This document shows, in pieces, positions 1 through 8,518 of a stretch of DNA of 16,663 bases; positions within the stretch are counted from its first letter, which is position 1, and each line of letters begins with the position of its first letter. Position numbers and translations under genes: made by a program. The DNA is from Chromera velia (taxonomy: Eukaryota; Sar; Chromeraceae): assembly GCA_018398765.1 (NCBI GenBank), contig JAHBMJ010002731.1, positions 1-16,663 of the forward strand, written 5' to 3'. The notes beneath the pieces were generated by a model. The model worked only from the letters and a program-made list of their open reading frames with translations. It ran no database searches and was not told where the DNA came from.

Positions 1-663
1 AGCAAGAGAACAGTTGTAGTCAAGAGAGCCTCTCTGTGGGCGCATAGGAAGGGGGGAAGGGAAGTGAGGGAAGGAAGGACTCTTGTGGTCCCCCTTGCTG
101 CCTCTGCGAGCCTAGACCGACTAAAAAAAGTCAGAAAAACGGAAGTGTACAAAGCGAGAACAGCTGGGGTGCCGCTGGCGAGAAAGTGGCTCGGGAAAAA
201 AGTAGGCACGCACGCGCTGCGAAAAGGGCCCATGGAGTACCTCCATACCTCAAGGCACTTTCCGAAGTTTGAAGTGGCCCAAAGAGCACGGTGCGTTTAG
301 TATCGTTTAATCGACTTTTCTGTACTTGTGCTCATTCTTCGTGTTTCCGCGTGTTTCTCTTTTCAAACTAAACGAACAAACTGGATTGCATTTTCTGAAA
401 CGCTTGAAAGACAACAGTGACACAGGTCTCTGCATTTTTGTTGTTGTGTGCAGGTCAAAGGCGGAAAAGGGGGGTAATGGCAGGGGGGGGACAGTGAATG
501 ATAAGTATGTTTCAGAGTTTATCCCCTACCTCGATACCAAGTGCGCGGCGGCCGTTTACGGTCAGCAAGGATCTGTTTGGCCAAAGATTCTTGAACCGCG
601 TTTGTCAACCCCTGCCTTCCTGGACTCCATCATTCCTGGTCTGGATGGTCTTCTAGGTAAGTC

Positions 664-697
<34 letters not shown>

Positions 698-981
698 CTA
701 GTTTTTTTTTCTTTCTTGAAGTTCCTTCTTTCTTTCTTTCCTTCTTTTTTTCTTTCTTTCTTTCTTTCTTTTCTTTCTTTCTTTTCTTACTTTATTTCTT
801 TCTTCCTTCCTTCCTTCCTTCCTCCCCTCTCCTTTTTAGTATTGACTGCTCCCCTTTCCTCTGTTTTTCTATGTATGCAGGCACAGATGTGGCCCGAGTA
901 CTCCAAAAGAACCTCGTCGTCCGTGTTTTGGACCGCGCCTCGGTAATCCCTGACGATGTGAAGACTTACGTCATGCAAAAG
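1..981 (+). CDS. Partial multi-exon gene of unknown function
   Basis: Two exons are fairly well supported. Exon 454-656 is preceded by a pyrimidine-rich stretch ending TGTGCAG and followed by the donor GTAAGT. Exon 881-981 follows the acceptor TATGCAG. They join in phase 1 across a (TTTC)n intron (657-880), giving protein of ordinary composition that includes YVSEFIPYLDTK, SVWPKILEPRL and VARVLQKNLVVRVLD. A possible upstream exon is the highly basic open frame at 1-290. Its donor GTGCGT at 291 leaves two bases, which matches the phase of the exon at 454. After 981 a weak donor (GTCCGT) is possible; otherwise the frame runs to a stop at 1096-1098. The start lies outside the window or is not visible, and the 3' end is unclear because repeats begin at once. 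I do not recognise the family. Confidence applies to the two central exons; the piece at 1-290 is weaker. Confidence 0.45.
663..835 (+). repeat. Intronic polypyrimidine (TTTC/TTCC)n tract
   Basis: About 170 bases of almost pure T and C, mostly TTTC units grading into TTCC, lie inside the intron between the donor at 657 and the acceptor at 880. Reading frames across it give only Ser/Phe/Leu low-complexity peptides and are not genes. Confidence 0.9.
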
Positions 982-1061
982 GTCCGTCTCCTACCGGCTG
1001 CCTTCTTCACCTGTGTGACTCATAACCTGCAAGCAAGCAAGTACCGGGGATACAATGAAGT

Positions 1062-1208
1062 CCCTTGCCTGTCTGTGTGTTTTGCGATTTTTCTCTGATC
1101 GGTCAGGTCCCTCTCTGCCTGTGTGTGGGTTCGTTTCTCAGTCCCTTGCCTGTCTGTGCGTTTTACGATTTTTCTCTGATCGGTCAGGTCCCTCCCTGCC
1201 TGTGCCTC
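1062..1208. repeat. 81-bp tandem duplication, about 1.8 copies
   Basis: A segment starting CCCTTGCCTGTCTGTG at 1062 recurs at 1143 with a few transitions. It contains GATTTTTCTCTGATCGGTCA in both copies. It sits between a leading partial copy of the 175-bp minisatellite (1013-1061) and the main array (from 1209), as if inserted into the first unit. Confidence 0.85.
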
Positions 1209-1768
1209 GCATCAAGAAAAGCTGGGCGGGTCATTCGCCGGAGGTCGAATAGAGGGGCACTGGGGCAGCGGAGGAGCCTGACTGACCGGAAGGCAGAGGC
1301 AGAGCAGGGCCCAACTTCCCAGAGAGGAGGCCTGTGTGGCTCAAAACCTGCAAGCAAGCAAGTGTCGGGGACACAATGAAGTCGCATCAAGAAAAGCTGG
1401 GCAGGTCATTCGCCGGAGGTCGAATAGAGGGGCACTGGGGCAGCGGAGGAGCCTGACTGACCGGAAGGCAGAGGCAGAGCAGGGCCTAACTTCCCAGAGA
1501 GGAGGCCTGTGTGGCTCAAAACCTGCAAGCAAGCAAGTATCGGGGACACAATGAAGTCGCATCAAGAAAAGCTGGGCGGGTCATTCGCCGGAGGTCGAAT
1601 AGAGGGGCACTGGGGCAGCGGGGGAGCCTGACTGACCGGAAGGCAGAGGCAGAGCAGGGCCCAACTTCCCAGAGAGGAGGCCTGTGTGGCTCAAAACCTG
1701 CAAGCAAGCAAGTATCGGGGACACAATGAAGTCGCATCAAGAAAAGCTGGGTGGGTCATTCGCCGGAG
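1209..1768. repeat. 175-bp minisatellite, about 3.2 copies
   Basis: The motif GCATCAAGAAAAGCTGG starts at 1209, 1384, 1559 and 1734, an exact 175-base period. The copies differ by only a few bases, mostly transitions. The unit is not a multiple of three, so any reading frame changes from copy to copy and the open frames here are not a repeat protein. Homology ends at 1768. A diverged piece of the same unit (AACCTGCAAGCAAGCAAGTA and following bases) occurs at about 1013-1061, right after the last exon of the left-hand gene. This suggests the array was amplified from that gene's intron or 3' flank. Confidence 0.93.
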
Positions 1769-2431
1769 AGAGTCAGAGCTGCAAAGTCGGCGATGCAGTC
1801 TCCTCATTGTTGCTGAGAAAATGTCAAGGGCGGACTGATCTCCCCCAAGGAGGGTCCAGCGAAGCTGCCCTATTGCAGCTGGGTAGCCGACACCCCCCCC
1901 CACGATGCCATACAGAGAGTCTTCCCCCACTCGTCCCCTATCCGGAGCCCCACTGACCTCGGAGGAGGCCTGACGGGACCTGGCCAAATCCTGAAAAGCC
2001 AGAAAACCGAAAGTGGAGTCCTGGTCCCTCGGGACGCCTCCGGACGTCAAACCGACGACGGTTCCCAACTCAGGGACGTGTCCGGAGGCGAACGGTGTGC
2101 GATTTTCCTCTGCCGAGAGGGTCTTTGGGAGGGCGACCATTTTTCAGATCGTGGTTCCGATCCTAGACTGGGTTATTCTATGTCCGACTGTCTTGATTTC
2201 TTTTCACCTTCCGAGCTAGTCGCCTTTTTTGTGGCGCTCTCCGTAAATGTCTCGATCCGACACACATACAGCGCGCCCAGGGCAGCGCCCACGAACTCTG
2301 CAGGAATTAAGTCTGACCTGCCGCCCACCGTGGAGTCATGGCGATATACGTGCGGGTCAAATAATGTCAAAAGTTTTGCGGGGGCGACCTCTATAAGACA
2401 AAACGGCGACAGTGCTCTAAGGCACCACTAA
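1769..2431. other. No recognisable gene; unassigned mixed-composition DNA
   Basis: The stretch has moderate GC and open frames on both strands: plus 2078-2431, and minus 1691-2140 and 2173-2370. None shows a recognisable domain. The two minus-strand frames are not in the same phase, and no convincing splice sites link them. It may hold exons of an unknown gene or old transposon sequence; nothing here decides. Confidence 0.3.
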
Positions 2432-2446
2432 TGACTAATCATTAGT
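2427..2446. repeat. Short inverted repeat (8-bp arms, 4-base loop)
   Basis: ACTAATGA and TCATTAGT are perfect reverse complements around the loop CTAA. There is no T-tract or gene end beside it that would make it a terminator. It marks the change from mixed-composition to AT-rich DNA. Confidence 0.6.
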
Positions 2447-2519
2447 ACTAAGTAGCCATGCATGTATATGCAAAGACCCCGAGGCCTCAGCCAGGCAGGG
2501 TGAGCGACCCTCGCGAGAT

Positions 2520-2633
2520 AAAAACATAAAGGAGGGTAGACTCATGCAGGAGATCCAACATAAACCGACGTGAATCAAAAACGTGAAGGGGAGTAGACTT
2601 ATGCAGGAGATCCGACATGAACTGACGTAAATC
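2520..2633. repeat. 57-bp imperfect tandem duplication
   Basis: 2520-2576 and 2577-2633 align end to end with no gap. Shared cores include ATGCAGGAGATCC and GTAGACT. Most differences are A/G or C/T transitions. No function is evident. Confidence 0.85.
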
Positions 2634-3115
2634 ACACTTTTTTTCTATCTCTACAAATCACAATAAATCGCAAGCCGATATAAGCCGATATTTGCATAAG
2701 TCGTAATGGATCATTCTTCTTTTTTAATATTTCTTTGAGAATTGATGTAAGATCTTATGAGATCTAGCTAGTATAAGATTTAATAATCAGTACTAATCAG
2801 ATCCCCAAAGATCACTCGGGCTCGGAACCCACAATGACACCCACAATGGCCCCACATTACTTTTTCAAGCTACGTTAATTTTACAGAGAAAAAACAAAAA
2901 AAAAATAAAAAAGAGGTAAAAGAGAAGGGAGAGTAACGGAAACGCTAAATGCCAATTGCCCTTTCACTGTAGGCTCTAGTGTAGATTTCAGACAATTTTC
3001 GATCATGTAAACTTTTTTTTACTTCTTTTGCAACATATTGTAACAAAACACTGGGCCGATGCCCTTTTGCATACGCAGTCATTAAAAAACCCTATGATTC
3101 CTTGCGCAGAATCAA
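2634..3115. other. AT-rich intergenic stretch without a visible gene
   Basis: Long A/T runs, a short repeated AAGCCGATAT (about 2672-2691) and a repeated ACCCACAATG (about 2827-2849) are visible. No open frame of ordinary composition or RNA gene was recognised. Confidence 0.5.
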
Positions 3116-3143
3116 TCAATCAATCAATTGCACACACATATCA

Positions 3144-3235
<92 letters not shown>

Positions 3236-3274
3236 CAGACAGACAGACAGACACAGACAGACAGACAGACAGAC

Positions 3275-3305
<31 letters not shown>

Positions 3306-3330
3306 CAGACAGACAGACAGACTATGTGTT
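3116..3330. repeat. Compound microsatellite (AATC)n-(CA)n-(GA)n-(CAGA)n
   Basis: A short AATC run leads into (CA)n, then (GA)n from about 3180, then CAGA units with occasional CACAGA variants from about 3209 to 3322. Frames through it on both strands give only simple-sequence peptides. Confidence 0.95.
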
Positions 3331-3451
3331 TCTTCTCCTCCCTTCTTTTCTTCATGACAGACTATATGTTTCTTCTTCTCCCTTCTTTTCTTCATGAACA
3401 CAACAGACAAAAAGAAAGAAAGAACAAAGACAAAAGAACAGCACCAACAAT

Positions 3452-3482
<31 letters not shown>

Positions 3483-3579
3483 ACTATATGTTTCAGACAG
3501 ACAGACAGACTATATCGAATTTTCTTTCCCTTTTTCTCAGACAGACAGACAGACAGACAGGGACAGAGACAGACACAGA
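3331..3579. repeat. Interrupted (CAGA)n block
   Basis: A roughly 40-base sequence containing ATGTTTCTTCTTCTCCCTTC is repeated at about 3324 and 3361. CAGA runs follow at about 3455-3485, 3494-3510 and 3538-3579, separated by short unique spacers. This looks like successive slippage and local duplication of one microsatellite. Confidence 0.85.
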
Positions 3580-3806
3580 CATCTGACGCAAGCAAGCTTG
3601 CGAACGGCCCCGGAAAGCAAGAAAAATCAGAACTGCACGATTGACGCACGCCGGCCAGCCGACCGGGCGGTCGATCGCGCCGACCCCCCCCGCCCCGCGG
3701 GAAAAGCCGCGGAACTCCCCCCCCCCGGGAAAAAAGCCCGGGGGTAAAATCGGGTCTGGAACCCATCTGACGCACGCATGGCGCCGGGTTCACGCTTTTC
3801 TGGGCC

Positions 3807-3807
<1 letters not shown>
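3580..3807. other. GC-rich, hairpin-rich island within microsatellites
   Basis: This segment of about 230 bases differs sharply in composition from the CAGA repeats on either side. CATCTGACGCA occurs at 3580 and 3764, and a related TTGACGCACGC at about 3642. Strong self-complementary stretches include GACCGGGCGGTC (about 3661), a CCGCGG pair around GAAAAG (about 3697-3714) and CCCCCGGG/CCCGGGGG arms around an A-rich loop (about 3722-3744). No gene was recognised. It could be part of a short mobile element or a slippage-prone insertion. Confidence 0.5.
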
Positions 3808-3837
<30 letters not shown>

Positions 3838-3841
3838 CACA

Positions 3842-3919
<78 letters not shown>

Positions 3920-3924
3920 AAGAT

Positions 3925-3955
<31 letters not shown>

Positions 3956-3958
3956 CAG

Positions 3959-4001
<43 letters not shown>

Positions 4002-4024
4002 AAGATAGAAAGAAAGAAAGACAG

Positions 4025-4061
<37 letters not shown>

Positions 4062-4066
4062 AAAGC
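3808..4066. repeat. Compound microsatellite (CAGA)n-(CA)n-(GA)n-(GAAA)n
   Basis: CAGA units pass into (CA)n (about 3836-3886), then alternating (GA)n and (GAAA)n blocks to 4066. About 170 bases from 3887 are nearly pure purine on the plus strand. Long frames here encode only Ser/Leu/Phe or Arg/Glu/Lys simple sequence. Confidence 0.95.
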
Positions 4067-4281
4067 AAACTTCATGGGATTTTAGTGCAAAAAAATGGAT
4101 GCACACGGCGGACATGTGGTCTCTCGAAAGGCTTCATGGACAGACGTGGTAAGGATCGAAAAATAAGGCCGCATTGAAATGAACAAAAAAAAACACAATC
4201 ACACATCTTCTTCTGATCACTTCGTCAACACTTTTCGGTTGCTTGATGGGACTTGATGGTTCCTTGTGCACTATCATGCAA
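4067..4281 (-). other. Probable 3' flank/UTR of the glycosyltransferase gene
   Basis: This is the stretch between the purine microsatellite and the TGA of the minus-strand gene (4282-4284). No AATAAA on the minus strand and no open frame of note was found, so the polyadenylation site is not placed. Confidence 0.4.
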
Positions 4282-5376
4282 TCAAAACCGGTGGGCCTTC
4301 GCCCCGTCACAAACCTCCATGCATCCCGCCATCCCTTTCTTGATGGCTTCTATTGGCCATTCGTACTTTTGTGACCAGATGTCCACAGTCCTACATGTGA
4401 AAGGCCGTGAGAATTTGCCGTCTCTATAACCCCCCCAAGGTCCCAGCAGAGGTCCCACGAGAGAATCTACAGCACCCTCCTCTGTCGGGAGGGGAAAGTG
4501 AAGCATCACCTCATCTGCCGAGGGGTTCAGGGCCTCCGTGCGCATCCTCTCCAGGGTGGCGGCGTCCAAGGGCCCACCCACCTGGACCACGTGGGGCGTC
4601 GCCCTCCCCGTCAGCTGGGCCGCCCGGACCCAAAAGTTTCCGTCCACCACCCTGACTCCCAAAGAGAACAGATGGTCTATGCTTACCTGCACGTGCTCAC
4701 ATACACAGACACAGAGTTGCGTTCTTGTACGTTGTGTTTGCTTAACTTCCGAGACACATGAAGTGTGGAAGTCCTTCATACTGGGAGGAATTCAAACACT
4801 TCTAGCGAGCTCCCATGACGATGAGTGATTCAATACCCTTGCTGTCTCTCACATCTGTCCTCCCCTCAGATTCCGATTGCCGAACTTCCTCCCCCCTCTC
4901 TCTATTGGCCCAACTGACGGACTGACTGACCTGCCCAACCCCGATCATTCCTCCTCCAAAGTCCAGTCGGATCGCACGTCCCGTCTCCTTCGCGACAGCC
5001 GCCATGACCTTCAGGGCAGCGTCGAGGGCGGCGGGGGTAGAGAAGGCCTGGATGGGAAGGGGGGCCAGAGAGACGGTGCGCACGGACGGGGCGTAGTGCT
5101 GCTGGGGATTGGGGGCTCCGTATCGGGAGACGGCAAAAAAGGCCTTTGTGTGTGTGCCTGCACGTTTCTCAGCAGCCACAAAGCAATCGAGGGAGCAAGT
5201 GCTGCGTTGGAAATATAAACAGGGTGCATGGGCCGGTACTGATGGAACTTTTTACTGTAGAAGGAATTTCAAACAGGGAGGGAGGGAAGCAGGATTTAGG
5301 GAACATAAAACGGCCAAAACTTCTATGGTGCACATTCAACATTACTCTGGGATTTTGCAACTTTTTTTCACCCCAT

Positions 5377-5414
<38 letters not shown>

Positions 5415-5867
5415 TGTGTCTGTTTGTGTTGGTGAACTTACCTTCAATGCAAGTGGCGTGGAAGGTGACGACTTTCTTGGGCAGGAACTCAGGGTGTCCG
5501 AATCTGCGCATGCGAACATGGCCACACAGAAAGAATTCCAAGTGAATCCAAGAGTACAAAGCTAGGAGGATGGAGGGGAAGAAGGAGAAAGAGGCATTCA
5601 TGAGATGGGAAGAAGGGGCCGATGGATCTCTTGGGGAGATGCTTCGCGAAAAATTCATGCCTTCCTGTCCTTACAGCTTTCCATCATCACTTAAATGTTC
5701 CCCCACCGTCCCCCTTCCCTTTTCTCGCCCTTGGCTTCATCCCACCCATCATCCTCTTCTGCCTCGCCTCTTCTTTCTTTCGCGACTCCAGAGTGCAGTT
5801 CGCCCTTTCATTCGTCCAAAGGGATAGGGGCTTTGTCTACATGACTTTCTGTCTGTCTGTGCGTGTT

Positions 5868-5906
<39 letters not shown>

Positions 5907-8169
5907 GTGCGTGTTTCTGCGGCTGAGCCTCTCTCTGGGGTTGTCAGGAGAGAGATGAAATATCCGTTGATTGAAAGGACAGAAAGAGACGTACGCAGCG
6001 TATTGCTGTCCAGGCAAAATATCCACGATCAGCAGATTTTGAAGCCTTTCCTTCATAGCTTCCCTGTCAGCCTCTGTGACTGCAGAAGAGCCTCTGGAAA
6101 CGTTCGGAACAACCTGCAACTCCCCTGCTTCCAGCGTTGTGGGTGCGGGACCCTCTCGTGCACTCCCTCTGCTCTCACCAACAACTTCGGACACCTCGCC
6201 CCCCCCTCCCTGAACACCCACGCCCTTCCCCTCTGCCTCCCATGTCGTTGTGTTGGCATTCGCCCCCCCCATTCCCGACCCCTCCCAGGAGCTTCCCCCG
6301 ACACTCTCAGGGAGAGCGAGCAGGGCCTCCAGGCGTCTCTGCTCGAAGACCTGAAACGAAACAAGGGGAAGGGAGAGATGAAATGAACCACACAGATATT
6401 CTCAATGAATGAATGAATGAATGCGTTGGATGAACGACGGAGGAGGAAACGGAAGGAAGGAATGAATAAGTGAATGAATGAATGAATGAATGAATGAATG
6501 AATGTGTTGGATGAACGAAGGAGGAGGAAACGGGAGGAAGGAAGGAAGGAAGGAAGGAAGGACGGACGGACGGACGGACGGACGGAAGGAAGAGAGTAAG
6601 AAAAGAGCGGTAGAGAAAGGAAGAGAGCTGCACACACGGATGGAAGAAAGACGCATGGATGAAGAGGCGAAGGAGTGGAAAGAGTGTCGCTTGTGATGCC
6701 TCTGCAGCCTGCCAGCGTACACACTGCAATGCTGGACGACGTGCCCCTTCAACTTTGGTGTAGTCGTCTCTCTGCGCAAACACCCCACATGCTCTATGTC
6801 CCGGCTGACGTCACTGCCTGTCTGCCAGTCTACCAGTCTTTCTGACTAACATTTTCTTGAGCCTTGCGCCCGAAGACCCTCTGATCCCACTCAAGAGTTT
6901 CTCGAAATTCCGACGCCACGGCTTCGAAGAAGGAGATGGTCTGGGGGGCAGGCCTGTGGACAGCAGGATAAGCAGTTGTCATCAGAGACGGTTGTTCCAT
7001 TTTGGTGAGTAAGGAGAACGCGAGAGAAAGCTGAGCCGAGAAAGCACTGGGAGAAGGAACGGAAAACAAAACGAAGAGAGGAAAGAAAGAGGGTACCAAA
7101 TCAGGAGGAAGAAGGAAGGATCGGAAGTGGAAAGCGCACAGGAATCCAAAAGGAGGAAAAGGAGGCACGTGAAGGTGGATTAGAAGGGGAAAAAAACCAC
7201 AGCAATATGAGGAGAGAAGAAAGAGAAGAGGTGGAAGAAAAAGAAAGGAGAGAAAAAAATAAAATGAATGCAGGAAGGGACGGGGAAACGCAGGAATACA
7301 GGAAGGAACGATTTGCATTAGAAGGGGGGTAACCAAAGAACACGTTGGTACTCCTCTCAGATAGATAAAAAGGCAGGTAGACTGAAGGCTTGCCCTACAG
7401 ACGTACTGTGCATTTCTGTCCCTTCTGCCTCCTTTTTTTTTATCAGGCAGATTGTCAAACCGACAGACAAAAACAAAAAAAAAAGCACTCAGAGACGCTA
7501 TGGTATTAGCAGACAGAGAAATAAACGAAAGATCAGCCCGCTCCCCTCCCACCTCGCGAAGAAGAGTCCGTAGTTCAAATACGCCTTTCCTGGATCGTCC
7601 GTATCCAAGTACGACTCCCGTGAAATGTACAGGTGCGCTTTTGGGTTCTTGGGGACAAGGGCTCTGATCGGGTGTTGGTAGAAGAAGACATCGCTGTCGG
7701 ACACCAGGGCACCCCGGCCACTCCGAAGGATGTCCAGCGTCACGGCTGTCTTGGCAACTCCAATTTGGCACCTGGCGGATGAGGTCTTCTGCTGCTCCAT
7801 GCACCATTTACCAGTGTTGCTTGCGTGGACGGACACACTTGGGATGCCGCGAAGCCTGCATCGGTCTACGCAGGCCGAATCCAGGCAGACGATGAGGATA
7901 TCCCGCTTCTTTACTCCCAGATGCTCGAGTGACTCCACAAAGGTGACCGCGGCCTCCCAATGCTTCAGGTCAGCAAAGGAAACGAACACGACGGGCCCAG
8001 AGTCCCCGGAAAGGGAAAGGCTCTTCAGGGCAGAGAGATCCCCACTAACTTTGTCCGGGGAGAATTGAGAGGAGAACTGTAAGAGCGACTCGGAGACAGC
8101 GCCTTGCGCTAGAGACTCACCAACAGGTAGCACAATCCAGAAGAAGAGGGCCAAAATGGTCACCAACAT
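4282..8169 (-). CDS. Nucleotide-diphospho-sugar transferase (Nucleotid_trans, GT77-like), six exons
   Basis: A probable Golgi/ER-lumen glycosyltransferase that transfers a sugar from a nucleotide-sugar donor; acceptor unknown. Exons in transcript order: 8169-7553, 6953-6851, 6350-5995, 5503-5442, 5157-4931, 4686-4282. Donors are GTGGGA, GTTAGT, GTACGT, GTAAGT and GTCAGT, every acceptor ends CAG, and phases are 2, 0, 2, 1, 0, giving 589 codons plus TGA with no internal stop. Residues 1-17 are a hydrophobic signal anchor (MLVTILALFFWIVLPVG), as in type II Golgi enzymes. VVFVSFADL (60-68) opens the fold. DSD at 158-160 in LVSDSDVFFYQHP is the metal/donor-binding DxD. YLNYGLFFARP spans the first splice, and WDQRVF follows (228-233); together they are typical of this family. 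Residues about 257-295 are a Gly/Ser-rich linker. HAT at 375-377 and AAVAKETGR resemble the GT77 C-terminal part. ATG 8169 is the first in-frame ATG; a stop lies just upstream. Exact donor sugar unknown. Confidence 0.85.
5376..5420. repeat. (CT)n-(GT)n microsatellite in intron 4
   Basis: The tract is (CT)n to about 5397 followed by (GT)n to about 5420. It lies within intron 4 (5158-5441) of the minus-strand glycosyltransferase, close to that intron's donor. Confidence 0.9.
5847..5918. repeat. (CTGT)n microsatellite in intron 3
   Basis: CTGT units are broken by a duplicated CTGTGCGTGTTTCTG segment. The tract lies inside intron 3 (5504-5994) of the glycosyltransferase gene. Confidence 0.9.
6405..6595. 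repeat. (AATG)n, (GGAA)n and (GGAC)n tetranucleotides in intron 2
   Basis: AATG runs (about 6405-6424 and 6471-6504), GGAA (about 6535-6561) and GGAC (about 6562-6585) fill much of intron 2 (6351-6850). A segment containing GTTGGATGAACGA is duplicated at 6425 and 6506, an 81-base offset, with each copy followed by GGAGGAGGAAACGG. Confidence 0.88.
7005..7330. repeat. Purine-rich (plus strand) intron 1 sequence
   Basis: Most of intron 1 (6954-7552) is G/A-rich on the plus strand, so pyrimidine-rich on the coding strand. It contains GGAA and GAGA clusters but no strict period. Open frames crossing it run through intron sequence only. Confidence 0.6.
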
Positions 8170-8225
8170 CCACCCTGAAGCGGACACAACGACTGGCAAC
8201 ACAATGGAGACGGGAAGCAAAAGAT

Positions 8226-8474
8226 AAGCTCAGTCAAGCACGTAAGAAGATCGATAGGGCATGCGCGAGCAGTTTTCTTGTCCGGTAACAGATTCAAAAG
8301 ACCTGGTGTGTAACCCATGTGCGGTTTCGCGGACCGTTAGTTGAACTCTTGAATGAACGACCATGAACGACCACCGCGAAAAAGATTCAATATGCTTCAA
8401 AATGTTTCAACAACAGATGATGGCATATCTGACGTCCATGCATGCAATGCCTGACACGCGGCGCGATGGCCAGA
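8226..8474 (-). promoter_or_regulatory. 249-bp segment upstream of the glycosyltransferase, present three times
   Basis: The segment lies between the retrotransposon poly-A and a point 56 bp before the start codon of the glycosyltransferase gene. Near-identical copies lie at about 10382-10630 and 12310-12558. It includes CTGACGTCCATGCATG, a doubled GAACGACCA and a GCTTCAAAATGTTTCAAC stretch. Its place suggests 5' UTR or promoter of the gene, but no core promoter element was identified, so the role is inferred. Confidence 0.4.
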
Positions 8475-8518
8475 TTTTTTTTTTTTTTTTTGAGAACAAA
8501 TTTTATGTAGGGTTTATT
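8475..8518 (-). promoter_or_regulatory. Retrotransposon 3' end: AATAAA signal and poly-A tail
   Basis: On the minus strand AATAAA (8513-8518) is followed 21 bases later by 17 A residues (8475-8491). The arrangement is repeated in units 2 and 3. It marks the true 3' end of the inserted transcript inside each tandem unit. Confidence 0.8.

Noticed and set aside
326-946. Long plus-strand open frame of about 206 codons
   Set aside because: Its middle is a translated (TTTC)n tract lying between a good splice donor (657) and acceptor (880). Only the flanking parts are exons.
1209-1768. Regular repeats considered as a CRISPR array
   Set aside because: The whole 175-base unit repeats with no unique spacers, and the genome is eukaryotic; it is a minisatellite.
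3102-4177. Several long open frames on both strands across the CA/GA/CAGA/GAAA block
   Set aside because: They encode only simple-sequence peptides imposed by microsatellites, with no domain and no codon signature.
8462-8474. Possible target-site duplication between the post-poly-A sequence (ATCTGG) and the 5' edge near 14935 (ATCTGC)
   Set aside because: Only about five bases match, which is within chance expectation in AT-rich DNA.
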